From: JBBWZH01 sp035544115
GTDB lineage: Bacteria; Actinomycetota; Actinomycetes; Mycobacteriales; CADCTP01
Assembly (NCBI GenBank): GCA_963714145.1
Contig: OY970235.1
Coordinates: 8,494,001-8,558,000 of the forward strand
Length of the DNA: 64,000 nt
Direction of reading: 5' to 3'
Below are positions 41,301 through 49,061 of the stretch, piece by piece; positions within the stretch are counted from its first letter, which is position 1, and each line of letters begins with the position of its first letter. Under the pieces are notes generated by a model that was not told where the DNA came from, made no database searches, and worked only from the letters and a program-made list of their open reading frames with translations. A program made the position numbers and the translations under genes.

Positions 41301-43200
41301 GACGCTGGCACTGACGTTGGACTGCGCGCCGGAACTGGACGCCTACGAGGCGGAGGCCGAGACCGGGCTGGCCACCGCGGTCCGCATCGGCAGCGACAAC
41401 ATCCGCCCGAGCCTACTGGCGTACCGGCAGCTGGCGCGGGCGATGCGCGGCGAGACCGATCCGCCGGGCGGCCTCGGTGTCTCCACAGTGGATGAGGCGG
41501 AGCTGTTCGCGACAGTGGCCGCCAATCCGATAGCGCAGGCACAGGTGTACGCCATCCGGGTGCTGTCCGCTGCCATCTTCGACGACGCACCACGGCTTTC
41601 CGAGTACGCGGAGCGGGCCTTCGCGTTGGGCCCCTGCAGCCCGATCGTGTACCAGCTGGCGCTCACGAACAGCATGCGCGCGCTCGGGTTGGCCTGGCAG
41701 GCGCAAGCGGAGCCGCAGGAACGGGCCGGTTTGCTCGGCCGCATCGACGAGCACGTGCGGTGGCTGGCCGCCCGCGCCGCCGACAATCCCAGCAGTTTCC
41801 TGCCCCTGCTCCGCCTGGTCGAGGCGGAGCGGGCGTGGGCCGCCGGCGACGGGCTCGCGGCGGCACAGGCATTCGACGCGGCCCTGCGCGAGGTGCGGGC
41901 CCGCTGCCGGCCGTGGCAGCGCGCGCTGATCACCGAGCGCGCCGCCCGCTGCCACCTCGCGTTCGGGATGGAGCAGGTCGGCCGTTCGCTGCTCGGCGAG
42001 GCAAGACGCTGCTATGCCGAGTGGGGCGCCACCGGCAAGGTGGCCCAGTTGGACCGCCAGTACCCCGGCCTCCGGCCGGACGCCGGGCGGCTACGTGCGG
42101 CCGGCACCATTGGCGCCACCACCACCATGTCCAGCGACGTGATCGACCTGGTCGGCGTGCTGGCCGCCGCGCGGGCACTCAGCTCCGAGACGAGCCTGGA
42201 CCGGCTGCGCGACCGGGTGGCGGAGATCCTGCGCGCGATCACCGGCGCAACCGACATCCAGGTCGCGCTGTGGGACGCCGAGGCCGACGGCTGGATGCTC
42301 GACGGCGACCAGCCGATCGCGATGGCCGACGCGGCCGCGGTGCCGCTGTCCGCGTTCCGCTACGCCGAACGCACCCGCGAACCGCTGGTCGTCGACGACG
42401 CCACCCGCGACGACCGCTTCGCCACCGACCCCTACCTGGCCGGGCTGACCAGCTGCTCCCTGCTAGCGGTGCCGATCCTCTCGCAGGGCCAGCCACGCGC
42501 GATGCTGATGATGGAGAACCGGCTGGCCGCCGGCGCGTTCACCGCCGACCGGCTCGACGCGGTGCTGCTCATCGCCGGGCAACTGGCCGTCTGCGTGGAC
42601 AACGCGCTGCTGTACGCGTCGCTGGAGCGCAAGGTGGCCGAGCGTACCCGGGAACTGGCCGCCGCCCGCGACCAGTTGGAGCTGCTCAGCCTCACCGATC
42701 AGCTCACCGGGCTGCCCAACCGGCGCCGGCTGAACGAAGGGCTGAACTCCGCGTGGGAGTACGCCCAGCGCACCGGCAACCCGCTCGGTGTCGCGATGGT
42801 CGACATCGATCAGTTCAAGCTCTACAACGACCACTATGGCCACCTGGGCGGGGACTCCTGCCTGAACCTGGTGGCCAAGGCGATGGCCGGCTCGGTGCGC
42901 CTGTACGACCTGGTCGCCCGATATGGCGGCGAGGAGTTCTGCATCGTGCTGCCGGACACCGACACGGGCACCGCGGTCGCCGTCGCCGAACGCGTCCGGG
43001 CCGCGGTGTTCGCGCTTGCCGAGCCGCACACCAACGCGAGCCACGGCGTGGTGAGCGTGAGCATCGGCGTGGCCGCCGTACTGCCCACTGTGGACAGTCG
43101 ACCGGATCAGCTGATCGAGGCCGCCGACGCGGCCCTGTACGAGGCCAAGCGAGGCGGGCGCAACCGGGTGGCCGCCGCTATTTCGGCTGGATCCGCTTGA
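38305..43200 (+). CDS. Ser/Thr kinase-AAA ATPase-TPR-GAF-GGDEF fusion protein
   Basis: The product is 1631 residues with no TM helix. The kinase domain (about 1-275) has the beta-3 Lys in VVCKRP, IHKDINPANVV and IDFDLAT (DFG as DFD). The AAA/STAND ATPase (about 290-620) has Walker A GAPGVGKTA and LVMVLDDLQWA. A long helical TPR-like region follows, then GAF (about 1290-1435) and GGDEF (about 1460-1625) with an active RYGGEEF and an RLYD I-site five residues before. It could make cyclic di-GMP in response to a signal sensed by GAF or kinase. The ATG at 38305 has GAGGGAG at ideal spacing. A GTG at 38254 is the alternative. Confidence 0.87.
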   Translation: MEVWAEQESLYATERTEVFRARLPDGTGVVCKRPLGAGVSQRLRHEGAILSRLAGVAGVPGVVPGSAANGMIILLDVGGVALAGRLAEGPLSAEPLVEVAVRLAAIVAEVHRRGVIHKDINPANVVYGAGGDVYLIDFDLATMFAEERPGFGHPSQIAGTPAYLAPEQTGRTSWPVDKRADLYGVGATFYELATGQPPFGRGDLARLVHDHLARIPASPAELNPAVPDGLALIILRLLEKEPDRRYQSADGLLCDLFRLRANLARGDDEAFPLGERDFPVRLTPPSRLVGRDAEVDALRAALAQAITGTCRGLLVTGAPGVGKTALIDELRSSVTAAGGWFVTGKFDQYRQDGDSDAAAQALAGLGRLLLAEPATALAEHRQRLRAALGDNAALMAALSPGFATIMDVAPLEPAAMATVDEKRLVQAGLELVRAVASPARPLVMVLDDLQWAAGTPIGFVDALLTDTELTGLLLVGAYRDGEVDAVHPLTAKLARWERLGVAPPALRLANLPPGELTTLLGEMLRLPAAGAAALAAEIGPRTGGNPFDTVELINALRDEGALVAGADGWHWDAAVLRRHVGDGDVLDLLTARIARLPERAQTLLEAMACLGGEVGLDLLAAATGEPAETVADALAPALEDGLLVVDGARQDAIRFRHDRVQQAAHHRSDPADRRRLQLDLARRLATHPDLAGLAAEQYRAVVEAVTDPSERRRAAALLHATARAARLLNPAVAEDLLTAGAALLAPAARAEDEPLLLAFDVDRHATLCGLGRLEEADEVYRAIERRCPETLELAGAAGQQIFSLSNRNRQADAVALGLDLLRRLGVEVPGETELPAAIERGLDALQRWASEEDGIAADIARPAVTDPRVLAVADVIQKVMPAAFFSGNPAFAWLICEAQRLWAEAGPLAPLAAPISGAYYPLNALRGDFRVGSLAARRVVEVCETRGYQWAGAQAGVVHVMSGGSWSEPVEALLAQAIRIRETLQRCGDPLTACWMYGTTLALTLDCAPELDAYEAEAETGLATAVRIGSDNIRPSLLAYRQLARAMRGETDPPGGLGVSTVDEAELFATVAANPIAQAQVYAIRVLSAAIFDDAPRLSEYAERAFALGPCSPIVYQLALTNSMRALGLAWQAQAEPQERAGLLGRIDEHVRWLAARAADNPSSFLPLLRLVEAERAWAAGDGLAAAQAFDAALREVRARCRPWQRALITERAARCHLAFGMEQVGRSLLGEARRCYAEWGATGKVAQLDRQYPGLRPDAGRLRAAGTIGATTTMSSDVIDLVGVLAAARALSSETSLDRLRDRVAEILRAITGATDIQVALWDAEADGWMLDGDQPIAMADAAAVPLSAFRYAERTREPLVVDDATRDDRFATDPYLAGLTSCSLLAVPILSQGQPRAMLMMENRLAAGAFTADRLDAVLLIAGQLAVCVDNALLYASLERKVAERTRELAAARDQLELLSLTDQLTGLPNRRRLNEGLNSAWEYAQRTGNPLGVAMVDIDQFKLYNDHYGHLGGDSCLNLVAKAMAGSVRLYDLVARYGGEEFCIVLPDTDTGTAVAVAERVRAAVFALAEPHTNASHGVVSVSIGVAAVLPTVDSRPDQLIEAADAALYEAKRGGRNRVAAAISAGSA

Positions 43201-43945
43201 GCTTGGTCCAGCCGCGCCAGCCGCGTTCCTCGAGCCGTTCCAGGAGCCGGCGGGCGACCGGCACCGAGTCGACGAAGACCGAGTCCAGGAGCTGCGCGAG
43301 TTCGTCGGGCATCACGTCGTCGTAGGTGTCCCAGCCGGCGGCCTCGGCGGCCTCGATGGAGGCGACGAGCCGGTCGGCTACGGTCGCCACCCGCGGGTCG
43401 TCGGCCGTCCAGTCGAGGACCGTGGCGAGGTCGTGGTAGAGCTCGACCGTCGCGGGGTCGTCGAGCTGCTGCTCCTTCAGCTTCATGTAGAGCGGCATGT
43501 GCTCCGGGAGTTGGGCGGCGACCAGGATCCAGGCGTCCCGCTCGCCGTCGATCATCGGGCCGGGCAGTCCGAGCCCGCGCAGCCGGTGCAGGTAGGCGAC
43601 CACCTCCGCCGGCAGGGCCAGGCTGTCCCCGGCCGCCAGCTGCGCGATCTGCTCGCGGTGCCGCTGCGACTGCCTGATCTCCGCGCGCAGCCGCCGGTCG
43701 ATGTCGGCGACGGCGGCGTTGAACTCCTCCTCGCCCGCGGCCAGCAGCTCGCGGACGCGCGCGAGCGGCACACCGGCGTCGGCGAGCGTACGGATCTTGA
43801 TGAGCTCGACGACGGCGTGGGCGTCGTAGCGCCGGTAGCCGGAGCTGTCCCGCTCCGGCTCCGGCAGCAGACCTTTGGCGTGGTAGTGCCGCACCGCGCG
43901 CACGGTGACACCGGCGTACGACGCCAGCTGGCCGATCGTGAGCAC
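43178..43945 (-). CDS. MerR-family regulator with TipAS-like C-terminal region
   Basis: The product is 255 residues. The MerR helix-turn-helix (1-70) reads TIGQLASYAGVTVRAVRHYH, then AKGLLPEPERDSSGYRRYDA, followed by a coiled coil (about 75-115). The remaining 140 residues are a helical ligand domain without cysteines, so it is a drug-type rather than metal-type MerR. It is the third gene after the ATPase and permease of an exporter (gap 12), whose promoter has a MerR-like dyad, and probably activates it. Its 3' end overlaps the convergent kinase-GGDEF gene by 23 bases. GTG start. Confidence 0.88.
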   Translation of the reverse strand: MLTIGQLASYAGVTVRAVRHYHAKGLLPEPERDSSGYRRYDAHAVVELIKIRTLADAGVPLARVRELLAAGEEEFNAAVADIDRRLRAEIRQSQRHREQIAQLAAGDSLALPAEVVAYLHRLRGLGLPGPMIDGERDAWILVAAQLPEHMPLYMKLKEQQLDDPATVELYHDLATVLDWTADDPRVATVADRLVASIEAAEAAGWDTYDDVMPDELAQLLDSVFVDSVPVARRLLERLEERGWRGWTKLKRIQPK

Positions 43946-43957
43946 CGCGTCAGTCTC

Positions 43958-44752
43958 CTACTTCGCGGGCACGCGCAGGAACAGCCGGCGTGACCAGAGG
44001 TAGCCCAGCAGCGCGATCAGTGCGCACCAGCCGATCGCGAGCCACAGGTCGGAGTCGGTCGGAGCGCCGGTGGCGAGGGCGCGGAGGGTGTTGATCATCG
44101 GCGTGAACGGCTGGTGCTCCGCGAACTGGCGCAGCCCGGCCGGCATCGCGTCGGTCGGCACGAAGCCGCTGCTGATGAACGGCAGGATCATCAGGAACAT
44201 CGGGGTGTTGCTGGCCGTCTCGACGCTGTCCGCCGCCAGGCCCATGCCGACGGTCAGCCAGGTGAGCGAGAACGCGATGAGGACCAGCAGCCCGACCACG
44301 CCGAGCCAGCCGAGCAGGCCGGCGTCGGAGCGGAACCCGAGCAGGAACGCGACCGCCGCCACGATCACCACGGCGAGCCCGGTCCGGATGACGGCGCCGA
44401 GCACGTGACCGGTGAGCACCGACACCCGGGCGATGTTCAGGGTGCGGAAGCGGGCGATGATCCCGGTGGTCATGTCGGTCGCGGTCGAGATCGCGGTGCC
44501 GAGCGCGATGCTGGCCACGGTCATGAACAGGATGCCCGGCGTGATGAAGACCAGGTAGTCGCTGCGGTCTCCGCCACCCGGCAGGCCCGGCAGGCCGGCG
44601 CCCAGGGTCCCGCCGAACACGTAGACGAACAGCAGCAGGAACAGGATCGGCTGGGCGAGCAGCAGGATCGACAGCGACGGATAGCGGCGGATGTGCAGCA
44701 GGTTGCGCCGCAGCATGGTCGCCGAGTCGCGGACGGTGTAGGTGGTGCTCAT
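43958..44752 (-). CDS. ABC-2 type permease, DrrB-like
   Basis: The product is 264 residues with six TM helices. It matches the DrrB group: an N-terminal RRNLLHIRRYPSLSILLLAQ, LPGGGDRSDYLVFITPGILF, STATDMTTGIIARFRTLNIA and the C-terminal QPFTPMINTLRALATG. The ATG overlaps the ATPase stop. It forms the membrane channel of a drug exporter of the daunorubicin-resistance type; the actual drug is unknown. MerR control suggests induction by the drug. Confidence 0.87.
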   Translation of the reverse strand: MSTTYTVRDSATMLRRNLLHIRRYPSLSILLLAQPILFLLLFVYVFGGTLGAGLPGLPGGGDRSDYLVFITPGILFMTVASIALGTAISTATDMTTGIIARFRTLNIARVSVLTGHVLGAVIRTGLAVVIVAAVAFLLGFRSDAGLLGWLGVVGLLVLIAFSLTWLTVGMGLAADSVETASNTPMFLMILPFISSGFVPTDAMPAGLRQFAEHQPFTPMINTLRALATGAPTDSDLWLAIGWCALIALLGYLWSRRLFLRVPAK

Positions 44753-45705
44753 GCGGAGATCTCCTCAGCTGTGCGCGCCTCGGCCGCGCGGCCGGTGAGC
44801 GCGAGGAACACATCGTCGAGGTCGGCAGACTCGACCGTCAGGCCGGCGACGCCGCGGTCGTCGAGGCCGTCGAGCAGGCGGCGCAGCCCGGCGATGCTGC
44901 CGTCGCTGGGCACCTGCAGGGTGAGCGCGTCGGCGTCGGTGCTGGCGTCCGGGTGCGCCGCCGCTGCCGCCGCCAGCGCCACGGCGTCGGTGAACTGCAC
45001 CGACACATGTCCGCCGGGCACCCGCCGCTTCAGCTCGGCGGCCGTGCCCTCGGCAACCAGCCGGCCACCGTCGAGAACCCCGATCCGGTCGGCCAACTGG
45101 TCGGCTTCGTCCAGGTACTGCGTCGTCAGCAGCACCGTCACACCGTCGGCGACCTGCTCGCGGACGATCGCCCACAGGTCGCGGCGGCTGCGCGGGTCCA
45201 GACCGGCCGTCGGCTCGTCGAGGAAGATCAGCCGGGGCCGGGCGATGAGCGTCATCGCCAGATCCAGCCGCCGCTTCATGCCGCCCGAGTAGGTCTGGGC
45301 CCGCCGGTCGGCCGCGTCGACGAGGTCGAAGCGGTCCAGCATCCCGGCCACGCTGGTGGTCGCGGTCGCCCGGTCCAGGTGCGCCAGGTCGGCCATCAGC
45401 CGCAGGTTCTCGCGGCCGGTGAGCAGTTCGTCGATCGCCGAGAACTGCCCGGTGACACCGATCGCGGCGCGCACCCCGGCGGGCTCGCGTCGTACGTCGA
45501 AGCCGGCGACGCGGATCTCACCGGCACCGGGGGTGAGCAGGGTGGACAGGATGTTGACGATGGTCGTCTTGCCGGCGCCGTTGGGTCCGAGGAGCGCGTA
45601 GACGGTGCCCTCCGGGACGATCAGGTCGACGCCGTCCAGCACGGTGTGGTCGTCGTAGGACTTGGTGAGTCCCGCGACTTCGATCGCGGGGTTGGAAGCG
45701 GTCAT
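44749..45705 (-). CDS. ABC transporter ATPase, DrrA-like
   Basis: The product is 318 residues. Walker A GPNGAGKTT, signature YSGGMKRRL, Walker B LIFLDEPTAGLD and the switch region TTQYLDEADQL are present. The C-terminal domain of about 90 residues, with GLTVESADLDDVFLALTG, is typical of DrrA. It powers the DrrB-like permease encoded downstream. The promoter carries a dyad of MerR type between -35 and -10. Confidence 0.9.
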   Translation of the reverse strand: MTASNPAIEVAGLTKSYDDHTVLDGVDLIVPEGTVYALLGPNGAGKTTIVNILSTLLTPGAGEIRVAGFDVRREPAGVRAAIGVTGQFSAIDELLTGRENLRLMADLAHLDRATATTSVAGMLDRFDLVDAADRRAQTYSGGMKRRLDLAMTLIARPRLIFLDEPTAGLDPRSRRDLWAIVREQVADGVTVLLTTQYLDEADQLADRIGVLDGGRLVAEGTAAELKRRVPGGHVSVQFTDAVALAAAAAAHPDASTDADALTLQVPSDGSIAGLRRLLDGLDDRGVAGLTVESADLDDVFLALTGRAAEARTAEEISA

Positions 45706-45711
45706 GCCGCC

Positions 45712-45743
45712 ATGCTGTGACCCTGACGCAGGGTCAAGGTCAA
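45712..45743 (-). promoter_or_regulatory. MerR-type promoter/operator of the drr-like operon
   Basis: On the minus strand a -35 TTGACC (45743-45738) is followed by the dyad GACCCTG-CGT-CAGGGTC (45735-45719), and a poor -10 CAGCAT lies 20 bases from the -35. Long spacers with a central dyad are the hallmark of promoters that MerR proteins activate by untwisting. The operon contains its own merR-like gene. Confidence 0.68.
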
Positions 45744-45764
45744 GCCGGGCGGCCGCGGAGCCGG

Positions 45765-48569
45765 TCAGGCGGGCGGCGACAGCTTGGGGCGGATCTGGTC
45801 GGCGTCGGGGTGGTCGAGGGCGTCGAGGATGTCGAGGGCCCGCTGCCAGGCGGCGTGGGCGGCGGCGGGGTCGCCGGCGGCCTGGTGGGTCTCGCCGAGG
45901 TAGTTGAGGCAGGTGGCTTCGCTGTGGCTGTCGCCGGCCTGGCCGAACAGTTCGAGCGCGTCCTGGTACCGGTCGATCGCGTCCTGGTGGCGGCCGAGGC
46001 GGTTGTAGAGGTAGCCCAGGCTGTCCAGGGTGTGGGCCCGGCCGTAGGTGTCGCCGGCCTGCTCCTGCAGGATGAGTGCCCGCTGGCAGTCGGCCAGGGC
46101 CTGCTGGTGGTCGCCGAGGTGGGCGCGGTGCCAGCCGATGCCGTTGAGGGCGGCTGCCTGCCCGGTCAGGTCACCGGCGAGCCGGCACAGCACGAGGGTG
46201 CGGGTGTCGTGATCGAGCGCCGTGTGATGGTCGCCGCGGGCTCCGGCCGTCCAGGCGAGGTTGCGGTGGGTGGCGATCTGGCCGCTCAGGTCGCCGAGTT
46301 CCTCGAACAGGTCGAGTGCCAGCTGGGCGTACTTGCCGGCGGTGTCCAGCTGTCCCAGGCCCGCCTCGCCGAGGCCGAGGCCACGCAGCGCGTGCGCCTG
46401 GCCGGTGCGGTTCGCCTGGCGCTGCGCGGCCTGCAGCGCGATGCCGTTGACGGCCGTCAGGTCGTGCCAGTGGCCGCGGCGGTTGAAGGTATCGGTGACG
46501 GCCCGGGCCAGTTGCCAGGTGTGGCTGTCGAAGCCGGTGGCGTAGCCGAGTTCGACGGCGGCGATCAGCGCCGGGCGCTCGATGCTGAACCAGCGCAACG
46601 CGGCGTTGGCGTCGGCGGGCTGCTCGGCGGTTGCGCCGGACAGCGGCGGCGCGCTGGCGACCGGGGCCCGGCGCGGGTGCAGCTGCCGCTGCGCGGCGTG
46701 CGCGGTGTGCAGGTAGTGGTCGAGCAGCCGGTGGGTCGCGGCGTAGCGTTCGGCGGCGCTGTCGTCGGCGTGCGCCCGCTCGGCGGCGTACGTACGGAGC
46801 AGGTCGTGCAGGGTGTAGCGGCCCGGGGTGTGTTCGGTGACCAGGTTCGCCCGGGCCAGCTCGGTGAGCAGCTTGCGGGCCTGGGCCGGCGGCAGGCCGG
46901 CGAGGCTGGCCGCCGCGGGGGCGGCGATGTCCAGGCCGGGGTACAGCCCCAGCAGCCGGAACAGCCGGCCGGCGGCGGCGCCCAGCACCCGGTAGGACCA
47001 GGAGAAGACGGTGCGTACGTCGGTGGCCGGGTCGCCGCCGTCGAAGCTGTCCAGGGTGGCGCCGCGCAGCCCGGTGGCCACGTCCGCCAGCGGCAGGCCG
47101 GGGCGGGCGGCGGCCCGCGCCGCGGCGACGGCCAGCGCGAGCGGCAGCCGGCTGCAGTGGTCGACGATCCCGGCCGCCGCCTGCGGTTCGCGGGCCACCC
47201 GGCCGGATCCCAGCCGGCGGGCCAGCAGCGCGGTCGCCTCGGCCCGGTCGGGCAGGTCCAGGGCGAGCGGGTGGGCGCCCTCGGTCGCGATCAGCGGCGT
47301 GAGCTGGTCCCGGCTGGTCACCAGGACCAGGCAGCCGGCCGTTCCGGGCAGCAGCGGGCGGACCTGGCCGGCGTCGCGGGCGTTGTCCAGCACCACCAGG
47401 ACCCGCTTGCCGGCCAGCGTGGTGCGGTAGAGGGCCGCCTGGGCATCCAGCCCGGCCGGCATCTCGGATCCCGGCACCCCGAACGCGTGCAGGAAGCCGC
47501 GGACCGCCTCGGCCACCGACACCGAACCCGTCGCGCCGAAGCCGCGCAGGTTCACGTACAGCTGGCCGTCCGGGAACTGGTCGGCGACCCGGTGCGCCCA
47601 GTGCACGACCAGCGCGGTCTTACCTACCCCGGCGGTGCCGGACACGGTGGCCACCGGCACGGTGTCGGGCTGGCCCGGGGCGCTGGCGAGGGTGGCGTCC
47701 AGCGCGGCGAGTTCGGCCCGGCGGCCGGTGAAGTGCGGCGGGTCCAGCGGGAGCTGGGCCGGCGGCCGCCGCTGGCCCGGCGGACCGGTGCGGGCCGGCC
47801 GGTGCGCGGCCTTCGCGGCCGGCCGGGCCGGCTCGCGGGCCAGCAGCGCCTGGTGCAGCTCCCGCAGCTCGGCGCCGGGTTCGGCGCCGAGCTCGTCGAC
47901 CAGCCGGCGCCGGGTGGCGGCCCAGCACGCGAGCGCTTCGGCGGTCCGCCCGGTCCGGGCCAGCGCCTCGATCAGCCGCGCGGCCAACGGCTCGACCAGC
48001 GGGTGCTGCTGCAGTAGCGCCCGCAGCGGGCCGACGATGGCGGCGGCCTGGTCCTGCCGCAGTTGCCCGGCGGCCCACAGCAGGGTCGCGTCGATGCGTT
48101 CCTGTTCCAGCAGTTGCCGGGTCCGCTCGGCCCACTCGCCGGACAGCCCGGCCAGCGCCGGGCCCCGCCAGAGCCCGACCGCCTCGTCGAGTAGCCCGGC
48201 CGGCCGCGCGCCGCCACCCTGGCCGGCCCTGGCGGCCTGCACCAGCCGGCGGAAGCGGAACAGGTCCACCCGGTCCGGGTCCACCCCCAGGATGTAGCCG
48301 CCCCGGCCGGGCACCAGCCGTGGCGCGGCATCGGCCTGACCGGCCCGGGTGAAGACCTCCCGCAGCCGGGTCAGGTACGCGTACAGCCCACTCGACGCCG
48401 TCGGCGGAGCATCCGGCCCCCAGACCCGCTCGATCAGCGTCTGCGCCGGCACCGGCCGGCCGGCGTCGACCGCCAGCGCGGCCAGCACCGCCCGCCGCCG
48501 CGGCGGCCCCAACCCCACGGCCACGCCGTCCACCACCAGCTCGACCGGCCCCAACACGCCCAGCTTCAC
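45765..48569 (-). CDS. AfsR-like regulator: BTAD-NB-ARC-TPR
   Basis: The product is 934 residues. An OmpR-like winged helix (about 1-95, LGVLGPVELVVDGVAVGLGP) and BTAD (about 100-245) are followed by an NB-ARC ATPase (about 275-600) with GTAGVGKTA and RVLVVLDNARD. TPR repeats (about 690-930) include LGYLYNRLGRHQDAIDRYQD. Order and length match AfsR-type SARPs, which activate target promoters after nucleotide and signal binding. The GTG at 48569 is preferred for its fit to the family and GAGGAC upstream. It is divergent from the M64-DUF6603-Kelch operon and is the obvious candidate regulator of it. Confidence 0.88.
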   Translation of the reverse strand: MKLGVLGPVELVVDGVAVGLGPPRRRAVLAALAVDAGRPVPAQTLIERVWGPDAPPTASSGLYAYLTRLREVFTRAGQADAAPRLVPGRGGYILGVDPDRVDLFRFRRLVQAARAGQGGGARPAGLLDEAVGLWRGPALAGLSGEWAERTRQLLEQERIDATLLWAAGQLRQDQAAAIVGPLRALLQQHPLVEPLAARLIEALARTGRTAEALACWAATRRRLVDELGAEPGAELRELHQALLAREPARPAAKAAHRPARTGPPGQRRPPAQLPLDPPHFTGRRAELAALDATLASAPGQPDTVPVATVSGTAGVGKTALVVHWAHRVADQFPDGQLYVNLRGFGATGSVSVAEAVRGFLHAFGVPGSEMPAGLDAQAALYRTTLAGKRVLVVLDNARDAGQVRPLLPGTAGCLVLVTSRDQLTPLIATEGAHPLALDLPDRAEATALLARRLGSGRVAREPQAAAGIVDHCSRLPLALAVAAARAAARPGLPLADVATGLRGATLDSFDGGDPATDVRTVFSWSYRVLGAAAGRLFRLLGLYPGLDIAAPAAASLAGLPPAQARKLLTELARANLVTEHTPGRYTLHDLLRTYAAERAHADDSAAERYAATHRLLDHYLHTAHAAQRQLHPRRAPVASAPPLSGATAEQPADANAALRWFSIERPALIAAVELGYATGFDSHTWQLARAVTDTFNRRGHWHDLTAVNGIALQAAQRQANRTGQAHALRGLGLGEAGLGQLDTAGKYAQLALDLFEELGDLSGQIATHRNLAWTAGARGDHHTALDHDTRTLVLCRLAGDLTGQAAALNGIGWHRAHLGDHQQALADCQRALILQEQAGDTYGRAHTLDSLGYLYNRLGRHQDAIDRYQDALELFGQAGDSHSEATCLNYLGETHQAAGDPAAAHAAWQRALDILDALDHPDADQIRPKLSPPA

Positions 48570-48968
48570 CGAGTCCTCACAACCACTGGTCGGCCTCCCC
48601 AGCCCGGCCAGCACGGCCGTCGCCTGTCACCTACAGGAGGACGCAGCCGCCGGTCGCGTACAGGTCGGGCGGCAAGAATGTGTCAAGGTCCGGCCCGCAC
48701 GCTGATCTCGACCAGACGGGCCGGACGAGGCGGCCCTGGGACGCCACGGCGCGACACGGGGGTACGGGGCTTTGCCGATCATGACTGCCGCTCGTCCACC
48801 GGGCTGATCCGGCCGGCCCCGGCCCGTCGCCGGCCGGCCGAGATCCGGCCGCGGCTGGCCGTAGCCGAGACGGCGTAGCCGGGACGGCGTAGCCGGGACG
48901 GCGTAGCCGCCGCTCGGACCAGCCGGGCACCGCGAACACGATCCCGCACCGAGACGAGGAGACGTGCA
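48570..48968. other. Divergent intergenic region with promoter elements
   Basis: These 399 bases separate the AfsR-like gene from the large operon. Apart from the 14-base tandem repeat described separately, I see no gene. Part of the region near 48650-48800 has several short frames on the minus strand, all rejected. The promoters of both divergent transcripts must lie here. Confidence 0.55.
48861..48908. repeat. 14-base tandem repeat, 3.4 copies, in divergent promoter region
   Basis: GTAGCCGRGACGGC recurs at 48861, 48875 and 48889 with a further GTAGCC at 48903. The first copy has A where the others have G; otherwise they are identical. The repeat lies 60-110 bases upstream of the first start of the large operon, where activator sites are expected. 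The period is not the 11 or 22 bases usual for SARP sites. Confidence 0.8.
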
Positions 48969-49061
48969 ATGAGCAGCGCCCACGAGACCGCGCCGGGAAC
49001 GGCCCGCGGCCGCGGTCGTCGACCCCAGTGCCGCTCGCCCCGGTGCGGGCGGCGGCTATGA
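48969..49061 (+). CDS. 30-codon ORF overlapping the start of the M64 gene
   Basis: An ATG at 48969 with GAGGAG at good spacing opens 30 codons, beginning MSSAHETAPGTARGRGRR and ending at a TGA (49059) that overlaps the ATG of the peptidase gene. The peptide is arginine-rich with two Cys and has no recognised family. It may couple translation of the operon, or may be the real peptidase N-terminus displaced by one indel. Confidence 0.45.
   Translation: MSSAHETAPGTARGRGRRPQCRSPRCGRRL

Noticed and set aside
48861..48908. Tandem repeats as a replication origin or iteron array
   Set aside because: There are only three and a half 14-base copies, with no replication gene nearby. A regulatory role is more likely.
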